Source of the DNA: Neolewinella xylanilytica
Lineage (GTDB): Bacteria > Bacteroidota > Bacteroidia > Chitinophagales > Saprospiraceae
Direction: 5' to 3'
DNA: 64,000 nt
NCBI RefSeq assembly: GCF_002934605.1
Contig: NZ_PTJC01000006.1
Location: 868,001 to 932,000 of the forward strand
A program made the translations under genes and the position numbers. Every line of letters starts with the position of its first letter. The first letter of the stretch is position 1. Positions 63,592 to 64,000 of this stretch are shown here, piece after piece. The notes beneath the pieces were generated by a model. That model had not been told where the DNA came from, did no database searches, and saw nothing but the letters and a program-made list of their open reading frames with translations.

Positions 63592-64000
63592 TTGAACAAA
63601 ACTTACTCCTCCCTACTCCTCCTTGCCGTATTGCTCTGCACCCGCGCTCCGGCGCAAATGTTACCCGAGCCGCTGACCGACGGCCCCACCGCTAACAGTG
63701 ACGAAGGGAGACCCCTGACCTACTACCTGCCCGATCTGGAATACGACCCCAATATTCCGACCCCGGAAGAATTCCTGGGCTGGCAGATCGGCGACTGGCA
63801 CATCAGCCACGACCTGCAGCAGGCCTACATGCGCGCCCTGGCCGCGAGCAGCGACCGCATCACCCTGGAAGTGATTGGTCACACCTACGAGCAGCGCCCC
63901 CTGCTGAACCTGATCTATACGACGCCAGAGAATCACGGCCGCCTGGAAGAACTCCGGGAAATGCACGTCAATTGGAGCAGCCCCAACGGCGGCATGAGCG
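63592..64000 (+). CDS. M14-family zinc carboxypeptidase (5' part)
   Basis: The frame runs off the right edge. From a TTG start the first 23 codons give a signal peptide (LNKTYSSLLLLAVLLC, cleavage after APAQ), followed by IPTPEEFLGWQIGDWHISHD and LEVIGHTYEQRPLLNLIYTT, which are the opening strands of secreted M14 metallocarboxypeptidases in Bacteroidota. The zinc ligands are expected beyond the window. No ATG fits in frame before the signal. The dispersed 15-mer lies inside the signal-peptide coding region. Confidence 0.78.
   Translation, partial: MNKTYSSLLLLAVLLCTRAPAQMLPEPLTDGPTANSDEGRPLTYYLPDLEYDPNIPTPEEFLGWQIGDWHISHDLQQAYMRALAASSDRITLEVIGHTYEQRPLLNLIYTTPENHGRLEELREMHVNWSSPNGGMS
63641..63655 (+). 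repeat. Copy D of dispersed 15-mer CCCGCGCTCCGGCGC
   Basis: Exact copy, encoding the TRAPA part of the signal peptide of the M14 gene. Confidence 0.5.

Overview
The window looks like a chromosome segment of a GC-rich member of the Bacteroidota, most like the Saprospiria/Lewinella group. The pointers are a DUF5103 type IX secretion plug-type protein, TonB-dependent receptor and SPOR/RlpA envelope proteins, many lipoproteins, TAnnTTTG-type promoter boxes placed very close to start codons, aerobic fatty-acid enzymes, and sulfatases typical of marine polysaccharide degraders. This is inference from protein families; no rRNA or tRNA gene was seen.

Layout. 0-5.4 kb (mostly minus): cut-off RNA methyltransferase, FKBP lipoprotein, guaB, ComF-type protein, outer-membrane barrel, glucosaminidase-LysM wall enzyme. 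5.4-9.1 kb: a 162-bp palindromic element, arginine deiminase and a TonB-dependent receptor. 9.05-9.85 kb: a decayed REP-associated transposase between REP-like palindromes. 9.9-16.2 kb: lactonase-fold lipoprotein, glycogen branching enzyme, a glycogen-binding/helix-hairpin-helix fusion, thioesterase and peptidase T. 16.3-25.9 kb (plus): MtfA-like peptidase, an unassigned protein, a lipid-anchored pyrophosphatase, RlpA-SPOR, NfeD-flotillin pair, peptide-binding lipoprotein, TonB-domain protein. 25.9-30.1 kb: 2-oxoglutarate dehydrogenase E1, an SDR and a HAD phosphatase. 30.1-30.6 kb: no gene, but a promoter plus terminator that predict a small RNA. 30.6-42.8 kb: TolC and HlyD without a pump, DUF5103, 3-methyladenine glycosylase, acyl-CoA ligase, acyl-CoA dehydrogenase, ApbE and a Gfo/Idh oxidoreductase. 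43-50.2 kb: small membrane proteins, a SUMF1-domain protein and two sulfatases separated by a hairpin cluster. 50.3-53.2 kb: PH-like membrane protein, CIA30, lipoprotein and an ACAD-associated kinase-fold protein.

53.5-57.0 kb is the most unusual part. A LytTR regulator faces a compact five-gene minus-strand operon: a protein with a glycine-rich hydrophobic segment, two related leucine-run proteins, a trypsin-like protease with a long acidic head, and a small carboxypeptidase-regulatory-like protein. Several of these carry similar acidic-aromatic peptides. The block lies between a kinase-fold gene and an acyl-CoA dehydrogenase gene that are often neighbours elsewhere, so it may be an insertion. 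57.2-64 kb: acyl-CoA dehydrogenase, frameshifted VOC protein, a 73-bp palindrome, acyl-CoA ligase, an AbiE toxin-antitoxin pair, a serine hydrolase, an octamer repeat array and the start of an M14 carboxypeptidase.

Across the window a 15-base sequence, CCCGCGCTCCGGCGC, recurs exactly four times, plus near copies, in promoters and near gene starts and in different reading frames, which points to a DNA-level role.
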